A stretch of DNA of 64,000 nucleotides from Syngnathus acus (lineage: Eukaryota; Chordata; Actinopteri; Syngnathiformes; Syngnathidae). The stretch's first letter is position 1. The number at the start of each line of letters is the position of its first letter. The stretch lies in NCBI RefSeq assembly GCF_901709675.1, contig NC_051097.1, forward strand, positions 5,520,039 through 5,584,038. The letters are read 5' to 3'. The position numbers and the translations under genes were made by a program. Of the stretch, positions 24,009-35,545 are shown one piece after another. The notes under the pieces are model-generated. The model worked only from the letters and a program-made list of their open reading frames with translations, was not told where the DNA came from and did not search any database.

Positions 24009-24190
24009 GACAGGGGTCCTCAACCTTTTTGAAACTGAGAGCTACTTCAAGGGAGCTGATTTATGGAAAGAGCTACCAATTTGACACGCTCGTCTTGAAA
24101 GAACACGTTTTCTTCACATTCATCAAAATGCCCACTTTAACTCCACTTTTAGCCATGAGAAATGTAAAAAAAAAAAAGTTTGAGAAGCAT
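24009..24190 (+). mobile_element. Truncated hAT-like repeat end
   Basis: Begins ACAGGGGTCCTCAACCTTTTT, then GAGAGCTACTTCAAGGG and AGAGCTACCAATTTGACAC. These words match a repeat I recall as common in fish, with the hAT-type CAGGGGTCCTCAACC terminus. No opposite terminus is seen nearby, so the copy is probably truncated. Confidence 0.45.
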
Positions 24191-24199
24191 TCACAAGAG

Positions 24200-25040
24200 T
24201 ATCTGTTTAACTCACAGAAAACTCTTCGTCGTCACAATGAGCCACTTTGGTGCCTAAATGCTGCTAATCCCGCCTCAGGGGCCCGAAGCAGCTCAAGTTA
24301 TGGCTTTTTCTCTGGAGATGAGCACCCAGACAAAGAAACGAAGGTGGTAACCGAAGCTTTCCAGACCTGGATAGCGTGCAGGCAATGTTGGAAGGCCTAG
24401 ATTCGGTCCTCGTCGGGTGGGACAAGGAGGTGTCTTGTAACAGCGGCTCCATCGGCTGCTCTGGTTACGTTTCAGAAAAACGGGAAACACTTCCCAAATG
24501 GTTACTAAAATTAACAGGAATGTTGTTTTACAATCTTTTTTTTTAAATTTATTCTCATGTATGATTTTTCGGTCTAATGGAGATGAACAAGTTTGCGGGT
24601 GTGAAAAAAACAATAACTTTAATTTTTATTATTTTAAAAACATTGTAGTGCTAGATGGTCATGTGAAAAAAATAGCATAACCTATGTTAACTTCTTATTA
24701 CACTAGCCAGACAATGATGCAGCCCACTTGTGCATTTTTGCTGTTGTACTCAAAGCCAAAACGGAGCATTTTAAACAAAATATGAACAATGGTTCACTGA
24801 TTTTTACACCTAGAGAATTGCCCGTACAGGTAAAGTTTTTACGATGGCCACAGTTTGACCCAGGAAGAGATTATTTCTATTTACTACAAGAAAAAATGGA
24901 AGGTTGACCATGACTATTTTTTTCCCCCATTGCTTTTGTTTACATTTCGTCTCATCTTGCACAAGAAAATGCTAACATTGTGCGATGCTCTTGGGAAAGC
25001 CTTGTAAATGTCTCTGGACGAGCACTGAAATCAAGCTGGT
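24200..25040. other. Gene-free stretch
   Basis: Nothing recognisable. AT-rich with short A and T runs. Confidence 0.4.
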
Positions 25041-25098
25041 CTGTGTGCGTTTGTGTGTGCGTGCGCGTGTGTGTGTGCGTGTGTGTGTGTGTGTGTGT
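25041..25098. repeat. Interrupted (GT)n microsatellite
   Basis: GT-rich run with GC interruptions (TGTGCGTGCGCGTGTG), ending in about ten uninterrupted GT units. Confidence 0.9.
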
Positions 25099-25161
25099 AT
25101 ACAGTGTGTCTAAGAAGACAAGAGTGAAGCAATGCAAAAACATCTGTTACTTGATGACGCA

Positions 25162-25165
<4 letters not shown>

Positions 25166-25232
<67 letters not shown>
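25166..25232. repeat. Long pure (GT)n microsatellite
   Basis: About 33 uninterrupted GT units, followed by a T-run. It is the longest pure simple repeat in the window. Open frames through it are repeat artefacts. Confidence 0.95.
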
Positions 25233-25235
<3 letters not shown>

Positions 25236-26100
25236 TTTATGGAGCTGGACAAGACTTGAGGTGCAGGGCGGACATGTTGTATGGAAAACTGACAGGGGAG
25301 TCATCTCGTTGTCCCGTTTGGCACAATCATGTTGATGTAAAGCACGCCGCTCGTACATGTTTACATGAGCGCGTGTGTGACCTGCTGTCGTCAACATGGC
25401 GGCGTGCCCGCTATGTCCGCATCACCTTCTTCATTGTCCGCGACCTTGCCAAAAAAAGACGGCGCCTAATGGCCTGCGAGTATACTGCTCTGAGTCAGCA
25501 CATGGATACAACATCATCACTGGCCGAGATGCTAGTGGGTTTAGCAAGGTTATCTACTTAGGTCACTAACCAAAGTGTTAATGTGAGCCCAAGTCTATCC
25601 ATTACATTGCCAGCCTTACTTGGATGCGTACATTTTTTTTTTGTGTGGCGTTTTCACGTTAATTTCTGACCCTATGGCGGAAATGCTACCGCGCATGTCA
25701 TACAGTTGTATCGTGTTAAAATTCTTTATGTACAGATTTACAAACATTCATAGATATGAACAAAGGTTGCCTGGTGTCCATAAGTGTCATCTGCATTCAA
25801 ATTAGCAGCACTAATGCCCCACTTCACTAACTAAAGTGGATGTAATATATATGACCCTTAATTTTAGCAAAGGTCACATTTATAACACTTAAAAAACATT
25901 CAAAGAAAACAATTCTTTGGCTAACCTGACTTTTGTCATTTTGCATATTTTTAGAGTTGTGTCATGCTGCTTTGGGCCCAAAACGTGTTCCAAAAGCCAT
26001 GTTTGAGGAAGAGGAGGGAAAAGAAAAGCAGATGCTCACTCGGGAGGAGGCATGTGCTCCGCGACGCTCTATCCTTGTTTCATACCGAATGGTGAGTCAA
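25233..26100. other. Gene-free stretch
   Basis: No supported gene. A short GC-rich patch near 25350-25480 has no coding similarity. Confidence 0.4.
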
Positions 26101-26600
26101 GTACAGTCACATTTATTTACACAGCACCAATTCACAACTGAGATTATTTCAAGGCTTTTTATACAATCAGAAGTTTAAGAACCACATTCGTCATACATCA
26201 AATGTATAAGAAACGGTAAAGGAAGAGCCGGCAGAGGATAGATCGAGCGACTTAGGAGGGTTGGGAAAACAATAAGAAAAACAACAGATGTAACAACAAC
26301 AGTTATTGGACGACAGTACGATTCAGCCTTCAACACCATTGTCCCGACCTCACCACCGTATATCACCTTGGGACCCATTCATGACAAACCCATTCATGGG
26401 AAACCTCCTCATTTGTCTGCGCCTGCAGGAGCGCAAAGATTTTGAACTGTAATTTTTATCACTATCTTTAACGAGCAATGGAAGTCAGCTTTATTTATGT
26501 ATATAAGCACATTTCTTCCGCAAGGCAACTCAAAGTGCTTCACATAACATCTAAAAGCATTTACAAACAGAATCTTGAAAGACATTAAAAGTAGCTAACC
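26101..26600. repeat. Fish-type dispersed repeat fragments
   Basis: Two stretches carry words I recall from abundant fish repeats: TTTATTTACACAGCACCAATTC near 26110, and GCAACTCAAAGTGCTTCACA near 26524 after TTTATTTATGTATATAAGC. No terminal structure is visible, so the class is unknown. Confidence 0.42.
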
Positions 26601-26676
26601 AAATCTGCAAAACGTTTTGCTAAAAAGTACTGTGTTAAGCGTGTGAATTAAGATTGAAACAATAAATACATTTTTG

Positions 26677-26692
26677 GAGGGGGGGGGGGGGC
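26677..26692. repeat. Poly-G tract
   Basis: GGAGGGGGGGGGGGGGC, a run of 13 or so G. It may vary by sequencing error. Confidence 0.85.
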
Positions 26693-26699
26693 GATCTTT

Positions 26700-29600
26700 T
26701 GCAATTGCGTATGTTTGCCTTACGGACTCCACCACTGGTGACATAGCCAAACAAGTTGAGTGACCATGGGACAAACAAATCATGATGAAGTAAAAAGCTG
26801 GAATTGCGAGAGATTTCCTCGGAATGCGGAGCGTGCGTCCACACATTGGTGCGTGAGGCGGCAGGGCGTGGCAGGTGGGGATCCTCTCCGCTTAGCAGGC
26901 CTGCGTTTCATCACAGCGGAAAGCCTGCCAGGCGTTATCACTTTAATAGGACCATGGTGTGTTTGTATTGGACTGCGTTTCATTAAGCACGCCTCATTGG
27001 GAATTCCGCAGTATCCCGTTCCCTCGTGATGGCGGCGCACGCGCACACATGCGCTTACGTCCACGGAATTACTCGGCTGATTTTGCAACCGCCAGAATGT
27101 ATCTCGCTGGACATTTTGGGGTTGCTTGCATTGTATTGTAATATGCAAGTGGACAAAAGCGCAATGATAAAAGTGCAAGTTTTCGTGTGACTGTGTTGCA
27201 CATCGTCATAACTGTATGGATGCTAATCACTTCTAAATGGCCCGCTGCAAGATTTAATCCAAAAGTAAATCTTATTGCTGTGCAAGAAAAAAAATACAGT
27301 ACACCTTAATTTGTGAGTTAAAAAGATAGACCAGAAAAAAATCATTTTAATGACATTTTCATTAGATTTTTTTGTTATTTTATTTGTTTTCATCCAAAGA
27401 ACCTTTTTAAAAAAAATTAAGCAACATTTTGTGAAATCCGAAAAACAACCGTTTTCAGTTTTAATCCAAAAACAATATTTTGACTTTTTTCAAATTCTTA
27501 TTGAAACAATAATTTGTATGAGTTGCTTCCTAATAATTCTATATAATAATAATTTAAAAAAATTTATGTGTGTGTGTGTGTGTGTGTGTGTATATTATTA
27601 TCTATAGGAGTACTATACAGTACAACATAAATGAATTAATCACACCCTTGTTGAAAACTGAATAAAACCATTAGTGTGGTTATTTTTACATTTACTTTTT
27701 ATGGGTCACAAGGCAGTGCAGGTGTTGCCAATGATTTTGTGGCAATTGATGCTATGCTAACAGAAAGCAAACAAATGGCCAAGATCAAGGTTTCATTATG
27801 CTGATTCCTCACTGTTTAAATGTCCCTCAGCTACATTTAACGCTCATGAACCACTAAATTCATTAATAATAATCATGTGTGTTCATGGGGAATAATTGAT
27901 GAGTTCACGTGAGTTTTTCAGTAATGGCAAGAATTATTGTGAAACGCTACATAATCAAGTAACACTTTGAAATTATGATGAGACTTAATGAAGGCTTTGA
28001 AGTGTTAGGTCAAGACTTTCAATGTTTGAGTTTCTTACACAAAAACACCTGCAACTTGCCAAATAGTGAGACTCATGAAACGCTATAATGCTTTGTTGTC
28101 TGCATATGTTTTAAAAGTAACCCCAAATGTAATGACATGTCTGCGCTATATAATTTATTTGGTTGTTAGTAACATAAAATCAATTTTTCCGTCCCAGATT
28201 CTACTGTTGGCCACAATTCAGTAGTTAAAACAAGACGGCCGCAGTGCGTCAATACGTTTTCAAATATTTAAATATCTAGCTATTTAAAACATTTTGGGTG
28301 ATGTATGGTGTAGCTAAAACGCTATACAAGCCTTCTGCAATTACTATTTAGGGAAAAATGTATTTTCTGGGAAATACATAGGTTTCATCTTCCAAGCGCC
28401 ATAGTGACGCTTGTGTGTTTATTTTATAACAATAATACTAAAAATGCATTGGTGTCATCCCAGACTTTTTACTGCCACTCGAGCGCACTGGGAAGCAGTC
28501 CCATTCTGGTTGTAAATCATTGTCCAGGCTACACTCACTGTTGCTTTGTATACTTTTAATGGCATCATCACGGCGATAAACATTTTGCTCGATTTTACGC
28601 AACATAAAAATCAAGAACCAAGTGATTGTCCAATATGTGGCTTTTCCAAAATTTCGTAGCTCTGGAGACAAATTTGCATTTTGCTTCCTCCTCGGGGCTA
28701 ATACTGAGGAAAATATGTCAAGACATCCACAAATACGGTACATAAACTTTTAATATTACATAACAGAAAAAAGTCTGCAATGCTACATTATTTATTATCT
28801 TTAATGGTGTTGTATGTTTAAAATCACCCTCCTTGGCTGCTGACTAACTAGGTTGATTGAGGGTCAGAGAATTTTCTGCATAGACACCAGTGAGTCTACT
28901 TCTGCTTTTATAACGTCAATGTGGTTTCCTTTGGCTGGGAAACTAGTCGTCTGTGTATACCAAATACCAAAGTATAGTAAATATCAGGAAAAAAAGGGGC
29001 TTTTTTTTTTTTTTTTGAGAAATATTCAGTCTTGTACAGCTTGACAATTTAACTTTTTTTTTTTTTTAATGGTTTAAAATTGCAAAATTTAACCCTCCCC
29101 CCAAAAAAATGCCATAATGATGAAATGAGACTTTTGAAAAGTTGAACAGGGGTGAAAATTCTTGAAGAACACCATGCGTTCTTTCTTGGAGGCTTGTTAC
29201 GGGAAGTCCTCGCGCCGTTGTTAGGACGGTAACAGAACCGAAGCAAAAAACTTTCTTTTTAGTCAAAATAAGGGTGGATGTGAACAATGAGTCACAACAA
29301 CATTTGGATCTGATGCTCATCTTCCATGATGATCGGGTCAGTCCTCTAATGACCGACTATAAATTGTATTGGGGGGATGGGAGGGGAGCATTTTTGAAGA
29401 ACAATCCAGAATCCTATTAGAAAAGAAGCTCAAAAACATACAGTATGAGGGAACCTCCATAATCAAACACAATGAAAATATGTTTTTGTTTTATTCCATT
29501 TTAGGTGGGGTGAGCTCGTTTTTACATGAACACATGACAGTTATGTAATGTCGTGGTACATTAAATCATTTTGTGCGCACTTAAGAAAAGTTATACTTAT

Positions 29601-29890
29601 TTTTCTTTCATTATACAGCGATGTTTTATGCTTGTGTGACAGTTAGGAATTAATTGACGTTACATTATTTTTTTAGGGATGAAATTGTCTTTTTTGTTGT
29701 CACTTCAAAAAGAGGGTAATTAACTGCCTGTTTTAACACTTTTGTGACAGATAGCAATGAAAAAACAAAACTTATGGATTACTTAGAGACCTATAAAAGA
29801 TTTAGGGAAGGTGACAAGAAATATATTGACTTTATAGCGTTTTTAATGCGGTGGTTATCAGGTTTCTACACTTTTATGGCATTGCATCTA
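26700..29890. other. Gene-free stretch
   Basis: A GC-richer patch at 26820-27060 has overlapping open frames on both strands with no recognisable protein. A (GT)12-type microsatellite lies at 27567-27591. The rest is AT-rich with A/T runs near 28998-29064. No gene is supported. Confidence 0.42.
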
Positions 29891-29894
29891 CTTG

Positions 29895-30015
29895 GTTTCA
29901 TTTCTTCAAGTCGTTGCATGAAAGGGATCATCTGGATCAAGATATATTTTATAAGTCTACTTTAAAATGCATTTGGATCCAGATGCTTTTTTTCATGCAA
30001 CCACTTGGTGAAATA
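29895..30015. repeat. Imperfect inverted repeat (hairpin, miRNA-like)
   Basis: Arm 29908-29938 (AAGTCGTTGCATGAAA then CATCTGGATC) pairs with arm 29975-30006. Its complement is AAGTGGTTGCATGAAA then CATCTGGATC. The stem is about 31 bp with one G:G mismatch and one small internal loop. The terminal loop is about 36 nt. Weaker pairing continues outward. It could be a tiny MITE or a miRNA-like precursor; nothing shows transcription. Confidence 0.6.
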
Positions 30016-30894
30016 AAATTGAGTAAATCACACACCGCATTTTTCCCATTGAATCTTTATTGTAAAGTTGTGTTTGCACTCGTGTGACAGTGATGTTAAA
30101 ATATGAGTTCAAACATGGTCTGTACAGTTAATAAAGGTTTTATGATGGCGACAGAAGGAATGAATTGACTTACCATTATTTCCAAACGAAAAAGAACGTC
30201 TTGAAATTTAACAAACAGAACAGACTGTGTTATAATTATGTCCTAAAAGAAGAACTCGGTCGAGGCTGCAGCGCATTAGCTTCAAAAGAACACAGCCAGT
30301 CGTAGTTAACAAGGATTCATAGGCTTTTGTTAAATTGCCTTCTCCAGGGGGACATAATTATTGTCAAATGTGTCACTACAGTATATTCTAGAGCAGTGTT
30401 TCAGATAGAGCAGATTGCACTGAAATTATCACAGTGGAGGAATTCAAGCGCTGGCATAAATCAGTGTCGCAACCTCATTGGACAACAAACGCGTCTAAAT
30501 GAATCGTGCTTATATCAACATTTGCCTCGGCCGCCGTCTGACTGACATCAATCAAACCGAACGCTCTTATTTCGTCATCGCAGCACTGCAGTTGGTGGTG
30601 ATGTTACCACGTGACCAAGCAATGCGCTCAGGCTACAAAAGATGTTTGATCAGTCCGGTTCAACTGGTTGTATGGCTGGTTAGACAGCACTCAGGTTGCC
30701 TCATGAGAGCAATTTGCCTCAATATAGACCTGCCTCCACTCATTATCGATACCGTGTGAAAATAGCTTGATATCATTTTACTTCAGGGAGAAAAAGAAAG
30801 TCTGACTATGACCATTTTGAAATATTTGCATAATAATTATACAACAACAAACACTGTATTTTCTCAGTATATAAACATACACGCATAGAGATGC

Positions 30895-30965
30895 ATACTC
30901 ACATCTGGGAAGGTTCCAGCGACCCTGTGACACTAATGGGGATAAGTGGTATAAAAATGGATGGA
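30895..30965 (+). repeat. Tail of a fish dispersed repeat
   Basis: GGTTCCAGCGACCCTGTGAC, then GGGGATAAGTGGTATAAAAA and ATGGATGGATGG, match the recalled 3' end of an abundant fish repeat (GCTCCAGC-CCC-GCGACCCT-GTGAGGATAAGCGG...ATGGATGG). Related pieces lie at 33325, 47385, 52215 and 55225. Confidence 0.5.
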
Positions 30966-31042
30966 TGGTGTTCCGTAACGTTATCATTTAAAATAACAAA
31001 TTACAGTATAATTAAATCCATTATCAATGCCAGATAAAAGTA

Positions 31043-31294
31043 TACAGTGCATCTGGAAAGCATTCACTGGGTTTTCCTTTTTCCACATTGAGTTATATCA
31101 CAGCCAAGTGCCAAAATGGATTAAATTCATTTTTGTCTCAAAATTGTACACACAGCACCCCTTAATGACCACATGAAAAAATGTTACTTTGTCATTCAGC
31201 TGTGAAATTGTGGGATCAATTTATAAAAAATTTCAAATCAGGCAGAAAATGTGGAAAAGGGCCAGGCCCGTGACTCCTTTCTGGAGGCGCTGTA
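31043..31294. mobile_element. Tc1/mariner-type MITE, ~250 bp
   Basis: The left terminus is TACAGTGCATCTGGAAAG and the complement of the right terminus is TACAGCGCCTCCAGAAAG. A TA dinucleotide sits at both edges. Inside are TTTTCCACATTGAGTTATAT, CCAAAATGGATTAAATTCAT and AAAATTGTACACACA, words I recall from a widespread teleost DNA-transposon MITE. The complement of the right arm also contains TTTTCCACATTTTCTGCC, giving long inverted arms. No coding capacity. Confidence 0.8.
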
Positions 31295-33324
31295 TTGTCA
31301 AATCCATTTTGTGACCATTTTGACTGTTTATGAGATGGTTCACATTCTACTGTTGAAAGTATGTCTCTAAATAACCAATGAACCAATGTTTATGTCCATT
31401 GGCCGCCAAAGCTGTCCGTCAAAACACGTGTACTTCCTCCTTAGACCACAGACAAAAACGAAGCGATATTTTAGTTAGCGTGAAACTGTGACGGTTAATG
31501 ATACGTGGTGTCATGCGGTTAAACTAACTAAATAAATGTACGAGTACAACTTCAAAAAACATATACCTTATGTTGTTAAAACAAAAACATGGTTCTGATC
31601 TCAAATGAAGGTTTGAGATGTTTCAATGGTGAACATTTAAGAAAGAAAATAATAAAGCTGGACGGAAACGTCTCTGGCGGTGGATTACGACTTGGTATGC
31701 GCAGGGAATTAAACCCGGGGGTCACCAGAGTTTAAGGCCGCACTCGCTGCCATCCCCCTGAGCACCCCCCCCACACTCCCCAAACCACAACACCCTCACT
31801 TTCCACCATGTTGCTTCAGCACGAAAAACCACCGGCTTCTTCCTTCCTCCAGCTAACCCTGCTGCTGTGGTGGGGAAAAACACCCCTTCAATGTGTTGGA
31901 GAACTTCACCAATGCTTTAACGCTAACTAAAGATAGAACATGAGAGGCGGTCGACGATTACGGACCCTTCCTCCAAAATTACAGCCATCGCTTCCTGAAG
32001 AAAATATTCACTCTTTCTACCCACAATGAGTTCTGACAGAGTATGGTATTTCGGGTATTTTTTACTCAACTGGAAATGGGAAGGAATAGAACAATATCTT
32101 CGGTCATTCTGGTGTCAGTTGGAATCACGAGCACAGGCAAAGAAATGACACAATTTAGCATCACCTTACGTTTCTAGGATGCCAGCTTTTGATTGGGGCT
32201 CTCTTGGGCAAACAACCTTGTTTGTCCTAAGACTTTTTCATGCTTTATGTTATGATAGACACATCCATCCAATTTGCTCCTCAATGAAATGTACATTTGT
32301 AAACCACTGTAACGGTTGCCTGTAGACAACGGCAGTCATGACAGTGTTGAGATCAGCATCACTTTTAAGTAGAAGATAAAAACTAAGTGGTGACTGTCAC
32401 ATCAACTACGAGGGAGCAAAATGCCAACATGCAGAATGTCGGGCAATTTTAGGCACCTGACACTCGAACGGAGTATGTGTTACTGAGTCAATGTCATAGT
32501 TTGAGGTGTCACTAAATAATAAAATATTAAGGGTCCAAGTCACTTATCCACTTGACGTGTTTTGTTTCATACAAAAAAACTTTGACTGCTGATTACTAAA
32601 GAACAGAGCCTTCGCCCCCGCCACATCTCCTCTCTCCTTTGGTTAGGTTCGCTTCTTATTTTGTCAAACCACGTAAAATTCATTAGATCTTGAAAGATGA
32701 GTCCAAATGCTCTCAAATGGGTGGCCATATGGGAAAGACTGCTTTGAAAATGGCTGGCAGTAAATGACTTTTGGAGAGTGCCAATCAAAAGTCAGCAATA
32801 TTGTCTTCGCATTCATTGATTTAACAAGAACAACTGCTCACTGACGCCAAGACAAGAGAGTATTACAGACATAAACAATAAAAGCATCAGGAGGGAAAAC
32901 AGAGAGAAGACAAAGCGTTCTTTTCATGTAATCCGGAGCAAACAGACTTTGTATGAACACTCGTCACACTTTTATTAGTGTTGCCATTTGCCCACACGTG
33001 CTTTCCATTTACGGGGAGGGTCGAGGGGTCATCGTACATCTTAATCAGCACATAATAAGTGTCAACGTGAACTCTCACCTCGGCCGTCCGAGGCTTCACG
33101 GCTCGGGTGGCCGTCGGCTGGAATCTAAGGGATCGTACAAGATAACATTATTCATCGATGGAGAGATGTTCTCGCGATAACCCGACATGCTCTTGTTTGC
33201 TCCGTCAGACATGAGCAGAACGTATCCCGGATCGCATTCCAAATGCACCAAAATAAAATTCTGACTCAAGGCAGTCAAAAAGAGAGATGATTACTATCCA
33301 TTTTCAACACTACTTATCTTTTTC
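31295..33324. other. Gene-free stretch
   Basis: No supported gene. A C-rich patch at 31740-31810 (runs of C) is unexplained. Confidence 0.4.
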
Positions 33325-33440
33325 AGGGATGTGTGGGGTGCCAACCAGCCGCAGGGCATATACAAAGACAATCAACCAGGCGTACCTGCATGCACACTGA
33401 GCTGGACTTGAACCCACGCTGCCCACACACAAGTCAGGTG
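33325..33440. repeat. Fish dispersed repeat fragment
   Basis: GCCAACCAGCCGCAGGGCAT, then ACAATCAACCAGGC and GGACTTGAACCCACGCTGCC. These are recognisable, internally deleted pieces of the same family as at 47385-47590 and 55225-55405. Confidence 0.45.
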
Positions 33441-35400
33441 AGTACCCCTTTCAGTTATTTTGTCTTAATAAACCAGGCGGTGGCAACTTTGGAAAATCAG
33501 AAAGTTTTGCACACGATTGATGATCAAGGTTTCATTTCAGGCTTTGACTGTTTTGACGACGAGCAAAGGAAATAGATCAGCCTTACTTTGCTTTAATTAA
33601 TTGTGTAAAATGGCAACAACCATGGATAATCAGCGTAATGTTTCTGTGTTATGTGCTTGACAATAAAAGTTTGATTTCAGTTTAAAAGAAACCTCATAAA
33701 ATCAGGAGCACTCATGATGGGAAAAATTGTGACTACTGTATAAATCAAAACAAACTCGGAGGCAAAGACAATTAAAAGCTTGATTTTAGTCCAAAACAAA
33801 AGACCTCATACCATAATCACTCAGAACGGTCAGGATAGGAACCAATCTGTGTTGCTTTGATTTAATAAACCAAGTGCTGCCAACCTTGGATTGTGACCAT
33901 AATGATTTGAGCAGAAGATTTCATACTGCTCAAATTCCCTGCACGATGTTTCAGGTCAGTTTTGACCAGGTCCAGAAATAGGCTCCCTGTAATTATCTGG
34001 ATTAAAATCTTTTCAAAATTGAATTAATGTCTGACAGGGAATGACTGACATTAATAAATAGACGATTAATCGTTACTCAAGCTTTTAGAGAAAAGGTCAT
34101 TTATAGTTTTATTTACTACATCACAGTCACTTGTTTTTGCAGGTGCAGATCTTGTGCCTATCTAAAGGCCCCTTCTGACCTCTATATGAGTCATACGTAT
34201 GTATGATCCTTCTTATGATGTTTTACTCTTTCCATGTTTCAAGATTCCCCCGTGACCCTTCAAAGACCAGCAGATGCATGTTTCCGTGTGAACAAATGTA
34301 GCGGGGATACAGACACTTTTTGGGATTATTTCAAACTCCCTCTTGCGCAATGTCCGTCCCATAAAAATCGGCACATTTATGGAATGCACAGTTTCCGTTG
34401 AAAGAATATTAGTGTGAAACTTGTAAATCTAAAGTCAGGCAAATTTGATCTGAAACAGCCTCGGTGTACGCTAAATCATTAGGCCCAACACTACAGAAGA
34501 ATGACATTTTTAAAGAATTCTTATGTAAGTATTTTGGTTCATTTTAGGAAATTCCAGGTTGAAAGAATGAGAGTGAGAGTGTTTTTATTACTGTCAAAAC
34601 GTAGAAACGATCCGTGGACACCGATTTTGGTTCACGTGCAGATCTCAAGTACAGTTTTCAACACATCCACGCACTCACGCAAACTCTCCACAGGATTGAC
34701 ATGAAGTCCAAGGTATCCCGGTGGGATACAATAAACTCCTTGTGAGCTGTAAAGAAAACAGATAACACGACACCAACGTCCGTCAGAGGCGCAATGCCCG
34801 CCCACACCGCGACGTCAACGTGTGTGTGTTCAGTAAATGCGATTAAGGGTCAATGGCCGAGGAACATTTTGACACATGTCTTGTATTTGGAGCGAGATAT
34901 CGCCGACATCGGATCCAGAGTCCAGATGGCGGCTTCATCGTCAGGCTTTTTCTGCGCCCGCAATCCTTAATGCGGAATGGTTCTTGGGAAGCATTCCATG
35001 GCGAAGCGCACTCACAAGAGTGACGTGACCTCGAATCGCCACATGTGTACGTTCCGTGGAGGCCTTCTCCGACGTCAGCACGCAGCTCTGGAACCACTAA
35101 TGCGACATCTTTGTTTTGGTAAACACGCCAATAGAAACCGCTGCGATCACAATGCCGGCCCGGCCGCTGCCAAAATGAATACGCGGCTAACGACACGCTT
35201 TGGCGTGCCGCCTGCCCCTGCTGCTATTGATCCAATGTGGATTCTTCCAGTCCACTTTATTGCCCTAATGCGAAACATCCATCACTGAGGATTCCTGCTG
35301 TCCAAGTCAGCTGAAAATGCAGGATTTCCCCTTTGAGGTTCTGCATATTTGGCATGCAAGGTAGAAGACGCTATGCTTTAAACTGGGCTAGAGGTCGCGG
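33441..35400. other. Gene-free stretch
   Basis: Nothing recognisable. A 117-codon open frame on the - strand (35196-34843) overlaps a 103-codon one on the + strand in a GC-richer patch; neither resembles a known family. Confidence 0.4.
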
Positions 35401-35420
35401 GTACGATGACAGCAAAGTTT

Positions 35421-35545
35421 AATGCTGGGTACACACGTACACCTCTTAAATGCGGGTACATACGTAGCATTTTTTAACATCTAAAGCTGGTACACACATA
35501 CCGATTTGACATCTAGAGCCAGACACGCAGGGTACACACACACAC
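35421..35545. repeat. Degenerate short tandem units (GGTACACAC)
   Basis: Four or five degenerate direct units share GGGTACACACGTA/GGTACACACATACCGA followed by TTTGACATCTA-GAGC-like words. The motif CCACACATACCGACCTACG recurs at about 35810. The unit is roughly 35-50 bases. Confidence 0.5.

Noticed and set aside
24980-25561. 193-codon open frame on the + strand
   Set aside because: It reads through the two GT microsatellites (poly Val-Cys) and joins unrelated flanks.
29744-29965. 73-codon open frame over the 29.9-kb hairpin
   Set aside because: It runs into the inverted repeat and has no similarity to known proteins; the DNA structure explains the region better.
34843-35288. Overlapping 117- and 103-codon frames on opposite strands
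   Set aside because: Mutual shadows without recognisable motifs or splice partners.
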